From positions 1-64,000 of the forward strand of contig NZ_JAFGZD010000012.1 of assembly GCF_017165765.1 (NCBI RefSeq): 64,000 nucleotides of DNA. Reading direction: 5' to 3'. The notes beneath the pieces are model-generated. The model searched no databases. It had not been told where the DNA came from and worked only from the letters and a program-made list of their open reading frames with translations. Made by a program: the position numbers and the translations under genes. This DNA comes from Pseudomonas capsici (lineage in GTDB: Bacteria; Pseudomonadota; Gammaproteobacteria; Pseudomonadales; Pseudomonadaceae). This document shows positions 8,364 through 16,335 of this stretch, one piece after another; the first letter of the stretch is position 1, and each line of letters begins with the position of its first letter.

Positions 8364-9467
8364 ATGAGTACTCTGTTTGAACCCTGCATGCTTGCGAATC
8401 TGCACCTTGAAAATCGTGTTGTCATGGCACCCATGACTCGGGCACGTGCGCTGACGACGGTGCCTGATGAACTGACGGTTCTTTATTATCGTCAACGTGC
8501 CGGTGCAGGCCTGATCATCAGCGAAGGCGTACCTGTCTCGGTACAGGGCCGTGGCTACCTTTTCAACCCGGGCCTCTACACCGAAGAACAGGTCACCGGA
8601 TGGAAACAGGTCACTGAGGCCGTGCATGCGGAAGGCGGAAAGATATTTGCGCAGCTCTGGCACGTGGGCCGTGTCTCCCACACTACCCTGCAGCCTGACG
8701 GAGGTGCTCCCGTTTCATCGAGCGCGAAACCGGCGGCCAACTCCAACGCGTATGCGTACAACGAGAACGGTCAACCCGCTTCAGTGCAAGCCAGCACTCC
8801 GCGCGCGTTGTCGGTCGTAGAGATCGAAGGCATCAAGAATGATTTTGTTCTGGCCGCACAGCGAGCGATTGAAGCCGGATTCGACGGCATCGAAGTGCAT
8901 GGCGCCAATGGCTATCTCTTCGAGCAGTTCATCAATCCGACTGTTAACGACCGCTTGGACGAATACGGTGGTTCGATCGAGAATTGCATCCGGCTGCTTC
9001 TGGAAACCGTCGATGCCATTGCTGTTGCCATCGGCAAAGACAAGGTTGGCGTTCGAATCTCACCATTTGGCCGGCTATTCGATATGAACGCTTTCGACGA
9101 TGAAGCCGAAACCTGGATACAGATTGCGGCGCAACTGCAAAAGAGGCGTATAGCTTACGTTCACCTGAGTGATCAATTGACCATCGGTGCTGAAGGCATG
9201 CCTCATGGCTTTGCTAAAGCGTTCCGGCAATCGTATCAAGGCACTCTCATTGCCGCTGGCGGTTTCGACCGAGAGTCGGCTCAAGCTGCGCTGGAGTCAC
9301 AGGAACTTGATCTGGTCGCGTTCGGGCGCCCATTCATTGCCAATCCCGATCTGGTAGACCGGATGAAGTTCGACTGGCCGTTGGCAACTCCCGATCGGGC
9401 GACGTTCTATGGCGACAGCGGAGAAAAAGGGTATGTCGATTACCCTTTTTACGCTGACTCGAAGTGA
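8364..9467 (+). CDS. Alkene reductase, Old Yellow Enzyme family (NemA/XenA-like)
   Basis: 367 aa, full length for the family. FMN-dependent NAD(P)H reductase of electron-poor alkenes, nitro compounds or N-ethylmaleimide in the cytoplasm. Family marks: N-terminal LFEPCMLANLHLENRVVMAPMT, catalytic HGAN followed by GYLFEQFINP and the 'NDRLDEYGGS' segment, and the C-terminal phosphate-binding 'GGFDRESAQAAL ... DLVAFGRPFIANPDL'. GGAGAGG five bases before the ATG. The downstream NTF2-like gene begins 37 bases later, so they are probably one transcript. A LysR regulator encoded convergently beyond it is a candidate regulator. Confidence 0.93.
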   Translation: MSTLFEPCMLANLHLENRVVMAPMTRARALTTVPDELTVLYYRQRAGAGLIISEGVPVSVQGRGYLFNPGLYTEEQVTGWKQVTEAVHAEGGKIFAQLWHVGRVSHTTLQPDGGAPVSSSAKPAANSNAYAYNENGQPASVQASTPRALSVVEIEGIKNDFVLAAQRAIEAGFDGIEVHGANGYLFEQFINPTVNDRLDEYGGSIENCIRLLLETVDAIAVAIGKDKVGVRISPFGRLFDMNAFDDEAETWIQIAAQLQKRRIAYVHLSDQLTIGAEGMPHGFAKAFRQSYQGTLIAAGGFDRESAQAALESQELDLVAFGRPFIANPDLVDRMKFDWPLATPDRATFYGDSGEKGYVDYPFYADSK

Positions 9468-9504
9468 CATGACCCGCCGGAGCCCAGCCAGGAGAATTGA
9501 AAGT

Positions 9505-9993
9505 ATGTTTGAAGCCGAAATCAGAAAGCTGTTGGACATCGAGGCCATTCGAAGTCTGCGAATCAAGTACGCCCATTATCTTGATGCCAATAAAATCGAT
9601 GACCTCACCCTGCTCTTTACACCCGATGCCATTTGCGTGGCTGGGCAAGGTCAGTGGAACGGTCGGGAACAATTGCGCAAAGGTCTGGTTGAGGCCTTTA
9701 CGGCATACGACAAACACAACCATGGCAGTTACCCGTTCCATCACGCGATCACCAATCATTGGGTGGAGATCCTTGATGAAAACACGGCACAGGGTCGGTG
9801 CTACCTGCTTGACCTCTCGACCGCAGGCAACCATGAAGATACTCCGTGGATTCTGCTTGGCAGCTACGCAGACGAATATCGGAAAATTGATGGCCAATGG
9901 TATATAAGCCGCTCGCACCTCGACATAACCTGGCCTGAACGACACGTCGGTGGAGGTTTGCCGGGGCAGGATCTGGTGCTTCCAGGCAACTGA
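9505..9993 (+). CDS. SnoaL/NTF2-like polyketide cyclase-type protein
   Basis: 162 aa. The pattern 'IRKLLDIEAIRSLRIKYAHYLDANKIDDLTLLFTPDAI' followed by 'HAITNHWVEIL' and 'GSYADEYRKIDGQWYISRSHLDITW' is typical of SnoaL-like NTF2-fold proteins (cone-shaped alpha+beta barrel, often isomerases, cyclases or hydratases of small ring compounds). Start chosen at the ATG at 9505 with GGAG about ten bases upstream; an earlier in-frame ATG lies inside the preceding gene. Probably works on the substrate or product of the upstream flavin reductase, but the reaction is unknown. Confidence 0.85.
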   Translation: MFEAEIRKLLDIEAIRSLRIKYAHYLDANKIDDLTLLFTPDAICVAGQGQWNGREQLRKGLVEAFTAYDKHNHGSYPFHHAITNHWVEILDENTAQGRCYLLDLSTAGNHEDTPWILLGSYADEYRKIDGQWYISRSHLDITWPERHVGGGLPGQDLVLPGN

Positions 9994-10051
9994 CATACGC
10001 TCACTCGTGAGGGGCAGCCTGATGGCCGGTCCCTCTTGCGATAATCGAGAA

Positions 10052-10978
10052 TCAATCGGGATCGGGTCGAAAAGTGCTGGACTCGCGCCGGGACAGAGAA
10101 AGCAATTCATCAACGATCATTCTTACCTTCGGCTGAATGTATCGCGTGCGTGGCCATATAACGTGAATAGGCATCTCTGCACCGGCATACTCATCCAGCA
10201 CCGTTACCAGATCGCCCCGGTCAAGATGCTGCTGGACGAGCCAGGTAGGAAGTTGTGCCAGCCCTCCTCCCGCCAGTGTCATTGCCAGCAGCATCTCACC
10301 ATCAGCCACTTCATGTTTGACATTGACTTCCTGTTCGCTGACCTCTCCCGCCTCGCTCAGCAATGACCAGGTCTTGCGTGCGCCATTACGCCAGCCGACT
10401 ATGCAGTCGTGGCGTAAAAGATCCTCACGGGACCGGGGGACGCCAGATCGCTCCAGGTATTGTGGAGTGGTGCAGATGAGCAGGCTCTGACTCCCCAGCT
10501 TTCTGGCTACGATGTCCCCGTCATCCTTGAGCGTTCCGATTCTGACTACCAGATCGACGCCATCATTGACGATGTCTACCAATCGTTCACTGAAGCTGAC
10601 CGACAGATCGAGTTTTCGATAACGAACAGAAAGATCGATCAGCGTGGGCAGGATATGCCTGCGCCCAAATGCAGCCGGAAGATCGATCCGTAGACGCCCT
10701 ACCGGCTCCTGTAGACCTGTGGTCAGGAAACTCTCTGATTCTGCCAACTCATCCATGGCCCTCAGGCAACTGGCAAGGAAGGCCTCGCCCTCGCTGGTCA
10801 GGATCAATCGCCGGGTGGTTCGATGCATGAGCTTCACACCAAGACGTGCTTCCAGGCGTGTCACGCTCTTCCCTACCGCAGAACTGGTCACGCCCAGCTC
10901 CAAAGCTGCTGCGGTGAAACTCAGGGTATGGGCAGAAGTGACAAACTCTCTGATGCCGTCAAAGGTATTCACTACCAT
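10052..10978 (-). CDS. LysR family transcriptional regulator
   Basis: 308 aa. N-terminal winged HTH (about 5-65: FVTSAHTLSFTAAALELGVTSSAVGKSVTRLEARLG) and a C-terminal periplasmic-binding-like effector domain. The subtype, with 'LMHRTTRRLILTSEGEAFL' and 'DGVDLVVRIGTL', resembles the CrgA/AaeR-like LTTR group that often controls nearby oxidoreductase genes. It converges with the reductase/NTF2 pair rather than diverging from it, so its target is not obvious from layout. Confidence 0.93.
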   Translation of the reverse strand: MVVNTFDGIREFVTSAHTLSFTAAALELGVTSSAVGKSVTRLEARLGVKLMHRTTRRLILTSEGEAFLASCLRAMDELAESESFLTTGLQEPVGRLRIDLPAAFGRRHILPTLIDLSVRYRKLDLSVSFSERLVDIVNDGVDLVVRIGTLKDDGDIVARKLGSQSLLICTTPQYLERSGVPRSREDLLRHDCIVGWRNGARKTWSLLSEAGEVSEQEVNVKHEVADGEMLLAMTLAGGGLAQLPTWLVQQHLDRGDLVTVLDEYAGAEMPIHVIWPRTRYIQPKVRMIVDELLSLSRRESSTFRPDPD

Positions 10979-11361
10979 TCTGGATTTCCACGCTAAAGTG
11001 CAGGTCGATAGCGTTAAATTACCATGACTCAGCGGCTTAATCGTCGTGAATTGCCTGTCAGCAAGTACCCAAACGTAGCTCGGGTAACTAACAACATTTG
11101 GAGTGCTGCCACTTGAACGGTGCTGTGGCTACACGCTGTTGCTGTTGCCAGGCAGATTTAAAAACCTGAACCGAAAACACTCAAATTCCCCCGAACCCTC
11201 AATAGCACATCTGTACTATAGGAGGTTCTTGTACCGCTCCACTAAGCTACCTCAATAAGCGAATTTTCAGTAGCAATTGCACATCTTCAGGTAGCTGTCA
11301 GTTTTCAGACTACCGAAATTCTCGTGCAAAGAATAAATTCTTACTCTCAGAGGTAGCAACC
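10979..11361. other. Intergenic region with one operator-like element
   Basis: About 380 bases between the LysR start and the BamE-like lipoprotein start. No gene seen. It holds the first copy of the 21-bp element described separately (11199-11219). Confidence 0.5.
11199..11219 (+). promoter_or_regulatory. Operator-like element, copy A
   Basis: TCA followed by ATAGCACATCTGTACTAT. The 18-mer is a near-perfect palindrome with half-sites ATAGCACA and TGTACTAT around a 2-bp centre. It lies 142 bases before the ATG of the BamE-like lipoprotein. Three more copies lie at 12499-12519, 13395-13415 and 15898-15918, each upstream of a lipoprotein or exported-protein gene. Confidence 0.65.
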
Positions 11362-11862
11362 ATGGGTACTTATTGCCAACTGGCAAAACTTAAAGGTTTG
11401 GCGGCTGCAGGAATGTTAATGGTGGCCTTGACTGCATGTTCAACCGATGGTTCATTTGCCGGACTGGATTCTTTGACCGGCGAGGCAAAGTACGCACCTG
11501 AATTTATCAAAGGCAATATCATTATTGGCAAGTCAACAAAACAGCAGATTCGCGAAAAGTTTGGCTCACCTTCAGACGTGAGTGACAACTTGGGCAACGA
11601 TACCTCGCAATGGCTTTATGATCGCAGTAAGTCGCAACTGGGCAAGCTTACGGACATGGCTTACAAGTACACCACCCGCTATGGGGCTCAAAGCTCTGCC
11701 AGCACCATCATTTCGAGCCAGAACCAGGTAGGTGATGCCCAAGAGATCATGAATGATGCCGGCACACTCTCTGGCAGCAATGCCCCAGGAAAAAAGGTCA
11801 AGATCAACAGACTGTATGTTGAATTCAAAGGTGATGTCGTGCGTGCCTTCAGAACCTATTGA
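11362..11862 (+). CDS. BamE/SmpA-like lipoprotein
   Basis: 166 aa. Lipoprotein signal with lipobox LTAC (MLMVALTACSTDG). The mature part has the SmpA/OmlA/BamE-like pattern: 'IIIGKSTKQQIREKFGSPSDVSDNLGNDTSQWLYDRSK', near the start of which lies the 'G.s...V...fG.P' turn, and the end 'INRLYVEFKGDVVRAFRTY' matches the family's last strands. It is not the housekeeping BamE, which is shorter and found in another context. AGAGG is eight bases before the start. Preceded by operator-like copy A and followed by a strong hairpin terminator. Confidence 0.78.
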   Translation: MGTYCQLAKLKGLAAAGMLMVALTACSTDGSFAGLDSLTGEAKYAPEFIKGNIIIGKSTKQQIREKFGSPSDVSDNLGNDTSQWLYDRSKSQLGKLTDMAYKYTTRYGAQSSASTIISSQNQVGDAQEIMNDAGTLSGSNAPGKKVKINRLYVEFKGDVVRAFRTY

Positions 11863-11870
11863 GTACAGTG

Positions 11871-11903
11871 CGATGCCTTTTACTTGTTGAAAGGCATCGT
11901 TTC
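11871..11903 (+). terminator. Rho-independent terminator
   Basis: Perfect 10-bp stem CGATGCCTTT / AAAGGCATCG with a 9-nt loop, followed by TTTCT. It begins nine bases after the stop of the BamE-like gene. Confidence 0.85.
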
Positions 11904-11968
11904 TGGGGATGTGCCGAATCGATTCTCATGAAGAGGCATTCAACACTCGATACAGCCACTGTGCACGC

Positions 11969-12397
11969 CTAGTTGATCCCCCACTTATGAAGCCATCCCG
12001 TGTTGCCCATCCCCATGAAACCACAGCCCTTGGTTTCGTAATATTCGATGATGCCTTTGGAGTTAACAGTCATATTGACTGAACAAGCGGTATATTTACG
12101 CTTCGTCGTGTAAGTTTCTACGTGCTGTACGTAACCTCTGGAGGTGTCTGTATAGGTACCAGCAGGCTGCACACTATCATAGTACCCTTCATTGCTCATC
12201 CATTCATAAAAGGTATACTCGGGGTTGCTGATTGATCGGGTTATATATCTCGGCTCGCCCATTGACGGAGCCAGTCGCTCTACCGCCTCGCTGACATTTT
12301 TACCCACGAGCTCACTGGCTATGCTTCTTTCTGGATTTATCGTACTGCACCCTGAGAGCCCTATAATCAACAGTGTTGGAATAACCAATTTATTCAT
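11969..12397 (-). CDS. Lipoprotein of unknown function, paralogue 1
   Basis: 142 aa with a lipoprotein signal (MNKLVIPTLLIIGLSGC, lipobox LSGC). The mature start, GCSTINPERSIASELVGK, and the following EAVERLAPSMGEPRY are shared with the lipoprotein at 15308-15748, so the two are paralogues. The fragment 'Sel.GK...EA...L..SMGeP.Y' recalls the SmpA/BamE-like fold. The ATG at 12397 fits the signal peptide, but no strong ribosome-binding site is visible; an in-frame ATG at 12412 is possible. Operator-like copy B lies about 100 bases upstream. Confidence 0.72.
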   Translation of the reverse strand: MNKLVIPTLLIIGLSGCSTINPERSIASELVGKNVSEAVERLAPSMGEPRYITRSISNPEYTFYEWMSNEGYYDSVQPAGTYTDTSRGYVQHVETYTTKRKYTACSVNMTVNSKGIIEYYETKGCGFMGMGNTGWLHKWGIN

Positions 12398-12498
12398 GAT
12401 GGAATTGCTCATGGAAGCGAATTTTATTGAGTGCCGACAAGCAGCCAGGACGTAATTTCGATAAGGCCAGAATGTATCCGTTGCCAGGCCGTTAAAAA

Positions 12499-12519
12499 AT
12501 AGTACACATGTGCTATTGA
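12499..12519 (-). promoter_or_regulatory. Operator-like element, copy B
   Basis: On the minus strand it reads TCA then ATAGCACATGTGTACTAT. It is 101 bases upstream of the lipoprotein start at 12397. A GCCGTTAAAA run abuts it, as also happens next to copy D. Confidence 0.65.
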
Positions 12520-12531
12520 ACACACTCTTTC

Positions 12532-12900
12532 TCACTGGCTTTTCAAACGAACGGCATGTAACTGGCTGAGCATGCTGTTTTTATTGAACCTGAAGGTCAT
12601 CACAACAGAACTGGCATCAGGCTCAAGTATCGCCTGCCCCCGATTGTCTCGAACGACAAGCTTGTCAGGTGCATCTTCAATAATCTTCGATGTTCCAGAT
12701 GGGATGAATACCTGAACTATCACAGCCTTGCGAGTATTCAAGGGAAAATACCGGGCGACAACATCGCTGACATCGATCTGCTCAAAACCGACAGGTTTTC
12801 TCGATGAATGAACTTCATCAAGCATGGCGCTCAGGTCCGCAGCCAGAACATGCGGAAAACCTGAAACCATCGCCATTAGCGCCACAAGCAGATATTTCAT
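12532..12900 (-). CDS. Exported 122-aa protein of unknown function
   Basis: 122 aa with a Sec signal peptide (MKYLLVALMAMVSGFPHVLAA). The mature part contains 'DVVARYFPLNTRKAVIVQVFIPSG' and a beta-rich end. It shares no motif I recognise. Start at 12900 chosen because it begins the signal peptide and CAGGAGG lies about 11 bases upstream. It follows the 127-aa membrane protein gene by 38 bases on the same strand, so they are probably co-transcribed from the region of operator-like copy C. Confidence 0.7.
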   Translation of the reverse strand: MKYLLVALMAMVSGFPHVLAADLSAMLDEVHSSRKPVGFEQIDVSDVVARYFPLNTRKAVIVQVFIPSGTSKIIEDAPDKLVVRDNRGQAILEPDASSVVMTFRFNKNSMLSQLHAVRLKSQ

Positions 12901-12938
12901 GAAGCCTGACGGCCTCCTGAAGCGTCTTTTACAGGGGT

Positions 12939-13322
12939 TCACAAACAGCCTTCTTCGCGATAGTCGCCACCAACAAACGCAAGTGTGTCGCCCGGCCCAA
13001 GACGCCAGTAGACTCGCGCAGAAACTCTGCAGGGTATCCATCCCTCCTTGCGTACTGCCCCGTAGTAACCGCCACTCACAAACCATGTCGGTTTGAACCC
13101 TTCGTTGTTGAGTTCACGAATGAAATCCTCGACGGGCATCCCCACTGGAAACCGAGTGCGCAGACGACTACCAAATTGCTCGGTAGCGTTGTTCCATTCA
13201 GTTGGCAGGCCATCAGTCAACGACGATGATGATCGTACAGAGTCCCACAAAAGAACAAAGACGATTCCGATGGCAATTCCCACGCTATAAAGAGCTACAT
13301 TTCTAGTTAACTTCCTAATCAT
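12939..13322 (-). CDS. Membrane-anchored 127-aa protein
   Basis: 127 aa with one N-terminal membrane segment (VALYSVGIAIGIVFVLLW) and a mature part containing 'FPVGMPVEDFIRELNNEGFKPTW'. This G-m-x-v-x-x-f-x-x-x-L-x-x-x-G pattern is the one used by BamE/SmpA-like proteins. Function unknown. Operator-like copy C lies 72 bases upstream, in the region shared with the divergent gene at 13472. Confidence 0.7.
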   Translation of the reverse strand: MIRKLTRNVALYSVGIAIGIVFVLLWDSVRSSSSLTDGLPTEWNNATEQFGSRLRTRFPVGMPVEDFIRELNNEGFKPTWFVSGGYYGAVRKEGWIPCRVSARVYWRLGPGDTLAFVGGDYREEGCL

Positions 13323-13394
13323 GACAGGCGTCTGGGTCGCGACCTTTAGTGTGTACGGCCTTTCAGTAATTAATTCATTCCTGCCAATCCTTTT

Positions 13395-13415
13395 TCAATA
13401 GCACATGTGTGCTAT
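13395..13415 (+). promoter_or_regulatory. Operator-like element, copy C
   Basis: TCA then ATAGCACATGTGTGCTAT. The 18-mer has perfect half-sites (ATAGCACA/TGTGCTAT). It lies between the divergent genes 12939-13322 and 13472-13969, and its right end overlaps the place expected for a -35 box of the rightward promoter. Confidence 0.68.
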
Positions 13416-13441
13416 TTGTTCGGGCCTGCACTCGTTATAAT
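13413..13441 (+). promoter_or_regulatory. Possible sigma-70 promoter
   Basis: TATAAT at 13436-13441 with a weak TATTTG at 13413-13418, spacing 17. It would transcribe the gene at 13472. Its -35 overlaps operator-like copy C, which suggests repression if that element is a binding site. Confidence 0.35.
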
Positions 13442-13471
13442 TTCCATCAAAGCCATGATGGGTTATGAAGG

Positions 13472-13969
13472 ATGTTCTATGCCCCCCTCACCTGCTTGTG
13501 CCAGTACTCGTTGGGGCAAGTCCCTGTGATCTTGAATTACAAGAAACTATTGCGCTTTGTCCGGGATCGTGTCGTGACTAAGCTGTGTGATTCACCGTTC
13601 AGAAAAAACAGCAGCGGCAAAAAGCCTTTGATCTTCAAGCGAACACCATCGGGCGTGTGGGAAACTCGGGATAGGTACTATCTGTTGAGTTTTGAGGGCC
13701 AACGTGTCGGTCATATCATTAACCTCCACGTGGATGGCAGAGCTGAGGCCTCTATTTTCGTCTGGTCAGAAAGAAATCATGAAACTGACGTAACGAGCTA
13801 TATATGGACACTCGGCGCACTACCTGCAGTGGGTGAGACGCGGATCGGTAAACATACCTACACCTCCATATTCCTGGCCATGTTCAAGGCTTTCAATGAG
13901 TCAGAGAAAGTGACAGTGGTTTATGACCCCACTATACAAAACACTGTTCTGGATCGCTGGGGTCCGTGA
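13472..13969 (+). CDS. Hypothetical 165-aa protein
   Basis: 165 aa, soluble or peripherally associated, no recognised domain. The reading frame is good, with balanced composition ('LIFKRTPSGVWETRDRYYLLSFEGQRVGHIINLHVDG'). The annotated ATG has GAAGG directly against it, too close; a GTG near residue 18 (VILNYKKLL) is an alternative start. It is transcribed divergently from the exported-protein pair at 12532-13322 across operator-like copy C. Confidence 0.6.
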   Translation: MFYAPLTCLCQYSLGQVPVILNYKKLLRFVRDRVVTKLCDSPFRKNSSGKKPLIFKRTPSGVWETRDRYYLLSFEGQRVGHIINLHVDGRAEASIFVWSERNHETDVTSYIWTLGALPAVGETRIGKHTYTSIFLAMFKAFNESEKVTVVYDPTIQNTVLDRWGP

Positions 13970-14027
13970 CTACCCTGGAGTCTTGTTGATCATCTGTGCT
14001 CTCTTATCCCGTTAGACAGGACGTTTT

Positions 14028-14246
14028 ATGGACATACCCTATCTGCCGCTGTTGCTCTGGAACAAGCACTGGAAGCTGAGTGGCGAGTCTGTGTCCTGTC
14101 AATACTGTGGCCGCTCGCAACACCTGGCAGACCACCGCACTTTCAAACACGCACAGAGCTGCCCTCAGTTCACGCGACAGGTCCAATCCCCCGGTCGGGA
14201 GTTGGGGCTGATCATTGAACAGAAAATCAACGCAGGCCTGTTTTAG
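14028..14246 (+). CDS. Small putative zinc-binding protein
   Basis: 72 aa. The segment VSCQYCGRSQHLADHRTFKHAQSC has a CxxC pair followed by spaced His and Cys residues, which suggests a zinc finger or zinc ribbon. AGGA lies about eight bases before the ATG. It is downstream of the 165-aa gene on the same strand. No family assigned. Confidence 0.5.
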   Translation: MDIPYLPLLLWNKHWKLSGESVSCQYCGRSQHLADHRTFKHAQSCPQFTRQVQSPGRELGLIIEQKINAGLF

Positions 14247-14264
14247 ATCTATGCCGGATATTCC

Positions 14265-15242
14265 TCAGGGCAAAGTCCAGGGGCTTGCACGAACGCCCGG
14301 AGCTGACTCCTGCGGTTTATCTGTCCAGGTCAGGAGCTTTGACAAGGTTCCATAGGGCTCGGCAAAACGTTGGCAGGACGCTTCATCGGTTACATCCGAC
14401 ACTCTTGCTGACTGAGTTGCACCGATGCGTAGAGCCTTTAGCCAGTCTTTGGCACGGCTCCTGTACTGGTCGGTCAACTGGAACCGGTGTTGAACCAGTT
14501 CGGCACTGGCATTGCGAAGGATGGTCTGCGCGTCATCCGGGTTTAAAACGCGGCATATCTGACCGATCAGCACTAACCGTTCCATCCGGACCATATTCAT
14601 TGCCATACCCTGCCACTGCTTCCAGGCAAGCAGGCCCGGAACATCGGCGGGCATCGCCTTGCCTGACGCGAGTACACTCTGGATGTACCTCATTTCAGGA
14701 TCTGCTGCGTACCAGGCCAACAACTCGGTTTCGTTCCGGGGAAGCCATTTATCCCAACGCGTAAACACTTGCTCATTTTCACTACTGTCTCCACCAACAG
14801 GCAGGCACACAAATGTGCCCAGTTGCGAAGGACGGCAACTCCAGGGATAAGAAAGTGCTCGCTGACTCACGACACTGCCAACTCGGGAAGAGCTCTTGTC
14901 TTGGCCGACAATGCCGAGCAACAGTTGCGGCGGCCCGGTATAGCCGCTCTGATTCGCAGGCTTGTATTCGCAGACACTCGTGATGGGCGCTAACTTCACG
15001 TCAGCAGGTGCGCATGGTGACTCATCCAGTTCAGCCACATCGAACCACTGCCGCATATAGTCACGCATTCTCGGCGACGCCCATGCCAGATCCTCTGGAC
15101 CCAGCTCAGCCAGAGCGTCAATGGCATTAATGGGTTGCTCTACAGGCGAGAGAGCCAGGGCTGGAGTGAGCGCGCTACTCAGCCACAGTGCTGCCACACA
15201 TAATATGCGGAGCTGAAATACTCTGGATGAGCAGACAAACAT
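14265..15242 (-). CDS. Exported 325-aa protein of unknown function
   Basis: 325 aa with a signal peptide (LRILCVAALWLSSALTPALA). The mature protein is rich in Trp and paired Cys (CAPADVKL, SVCEYK, WSCRPSQLGTFVCLP), as in periplasmic disulfide-bonded proteins. No catalytic motif recognised. It is convergent with the small zinc-type gene and lies 65 bases after the paralogue-2 lipoprotein start region, on the same strand as the other exported proteins of this cluster. Confidence 0.7.
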   Translation of the reverse strand: MFVCSSRVFQLRILCVAALWLSSALTPALALSPVEQPINAIDALAELGPEDLAWASPRMRDYMRQWFDVAELDESPCAPADVKLAPITSVCEYKPANQSGYTGPPQLLLGIVGQDKSSSRVGSVVSQRALSYPWSCRPSQLGTFVCLPVGGDSSENEQVFTRWDKWLPRNETELLAWYAADPEMRYIQSVLASGKAMPADVPGLLAWKQWQGMAMNMVRMERLVLIGQICRVLNPDDAQTILRNASAELVQHRFQLTDQYRSRAKDWLKALRIGATQSARVSDVTDEASCQRFAEPYGTLSKLLTWTDKPQESAPGVRASPWTLP

Positions 15243-15307
15243 GATTAATTTCTCGCTACTTGATGACCTTGACGAAACAACACTCTGACCTCATGTGTTG
15301 TTATCAC

Positions 15308-15748
15308 TCAGATACCGAAAAACCAGCTTTTCGACAGCCGCGTACATCCTGAACCGACGGCTTCTGCGCTTTGAACGATACCTCGTCTATCGGATTTAAG
15401 ACTGACGGTGCAATAGTGATTAACACGCTTGTAGTCGTAGGTATGAACCAATATAGGGCGCCCCATATTGACGTCCATGTAGGAACCGGTCTGCTCCGGC
15501 ACATCTTCGTAGTAAACAAGCGTCTCCCATTGGTACAGACGCTCTGAATCAGCCGGAATCGTGTCGGCAATTATGCTGGGGATTGGCGTGGGCTCATAGA
15601 CAGGATCCCCCATGCTTGAATAAAGAAAGCCCTTGGCTTCTGCGATATCCTTACCCTTGAGCTTGCTTATCATTTCACGCTCAGGATTAAGGTAACTGCA
15701 TCCGGAGATCGGCACCAAAAGCAAAAGTGCTATTGCCTTCTTGAACAT
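15308..15748 (-). CDS. Lipoprotein of unknown function, paralogue 2
   Basis: 146 aa. Signal peptide and lipobox (ALLLLVPISGC), followed by SYLNPEREMISKLKGKDIAEAKGFLYSSMGDPVY, which matches the corresponding stretch of the lipoprotein at 11969-12397. The C-terminal halves differ in sequence but share a pattern of 'Y.. V..V.V...G.I...E..GCG'. Function unknown. Operator-like copy D lies about 150 bases upstream. Confidence 0.75.
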   Translation of the reverse strand: MFKKAIALLLLVPISGCSYLNPEREMISKLKGKDIAEAKGFLYSSMGDPVYEPTPIPSIIADTIPADSERLYQWETLVYYEDVPEQTGSYMDVNMGRPILVHTYDYKRVNHYCTVSLKSDRRGIVQSAEAVGSGCTRLSKSWFFGI

Positions 15749-16335
15749 TATTTCGATCCTGCCATTTATAACCGCCTACACATGCAATAATCGCCAGACC
15801 CAAGAAGCTGGCCGACTTGAGGACTTAAAACTGGAAATATATTACAAGAGCGAGAACCAGTCTCTTTTCAGAATAATGGACAAGCCGTTAAAACATATCA
15901 ATAGCACATGTGTACTACTGCCAATGTGGTTGCGGGGAATACGGTGACTCTCTTTCAGCCAATCTGAGCGGGGATAGATGATAAGGCATGACCACAGGCC
16001 GTTGCTAAGAATGCTTGGAGCAAACTGGAGTCGATCAGCTCTAAAACTCATCAAAAACTGCAGTTATATTGGGTTCAATTCGCACTCATGGAAATAGAAA
16101 ATAACCAACGTTTCTCTGCCCGTACTGCCCCCTGGCGGTCCTCGGCCAACTACAATCGGGACGAGATCAAAAGACGAAGCAAAAACATAAATACAGAATT
16201 ATGTATAAGCCCGCCCCCATGAAAATCTGATTTTTATGGTAATAGCTCGGGATACTTCATCACCTATAGTTGAAGTCGATTTAGAGGGAGGATATCAAAA
16301 ACTGGAAAACCCTCCATTTAATTTCATGCAAAATT
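15749..16335. other. AT-rich intergenic region
   Basis: About 590 bases with no convincing gene. It contains operator-like copy D at 15898-15918, preceded by AGCCGTTAAAAC, as copy B is. The rest is AT-rich with no structure I can name. Confidence 0.5.
15898..15918 (+). promoter_or_regulatory. Operator-like element, copy D
   Basis: TCA then ATAGCACATGTGTACTAC, one base off the other copies at the last position. It lies 152 bases upstream of the paralogue-2 lipoprotein start. Confidence 0.62.

Noticed and set aside
15842..16054. 70-codon minus-strand frame in the AT-rich gap
   Set aside because: It overlaps operator-like copy D and has no start signal or domain.
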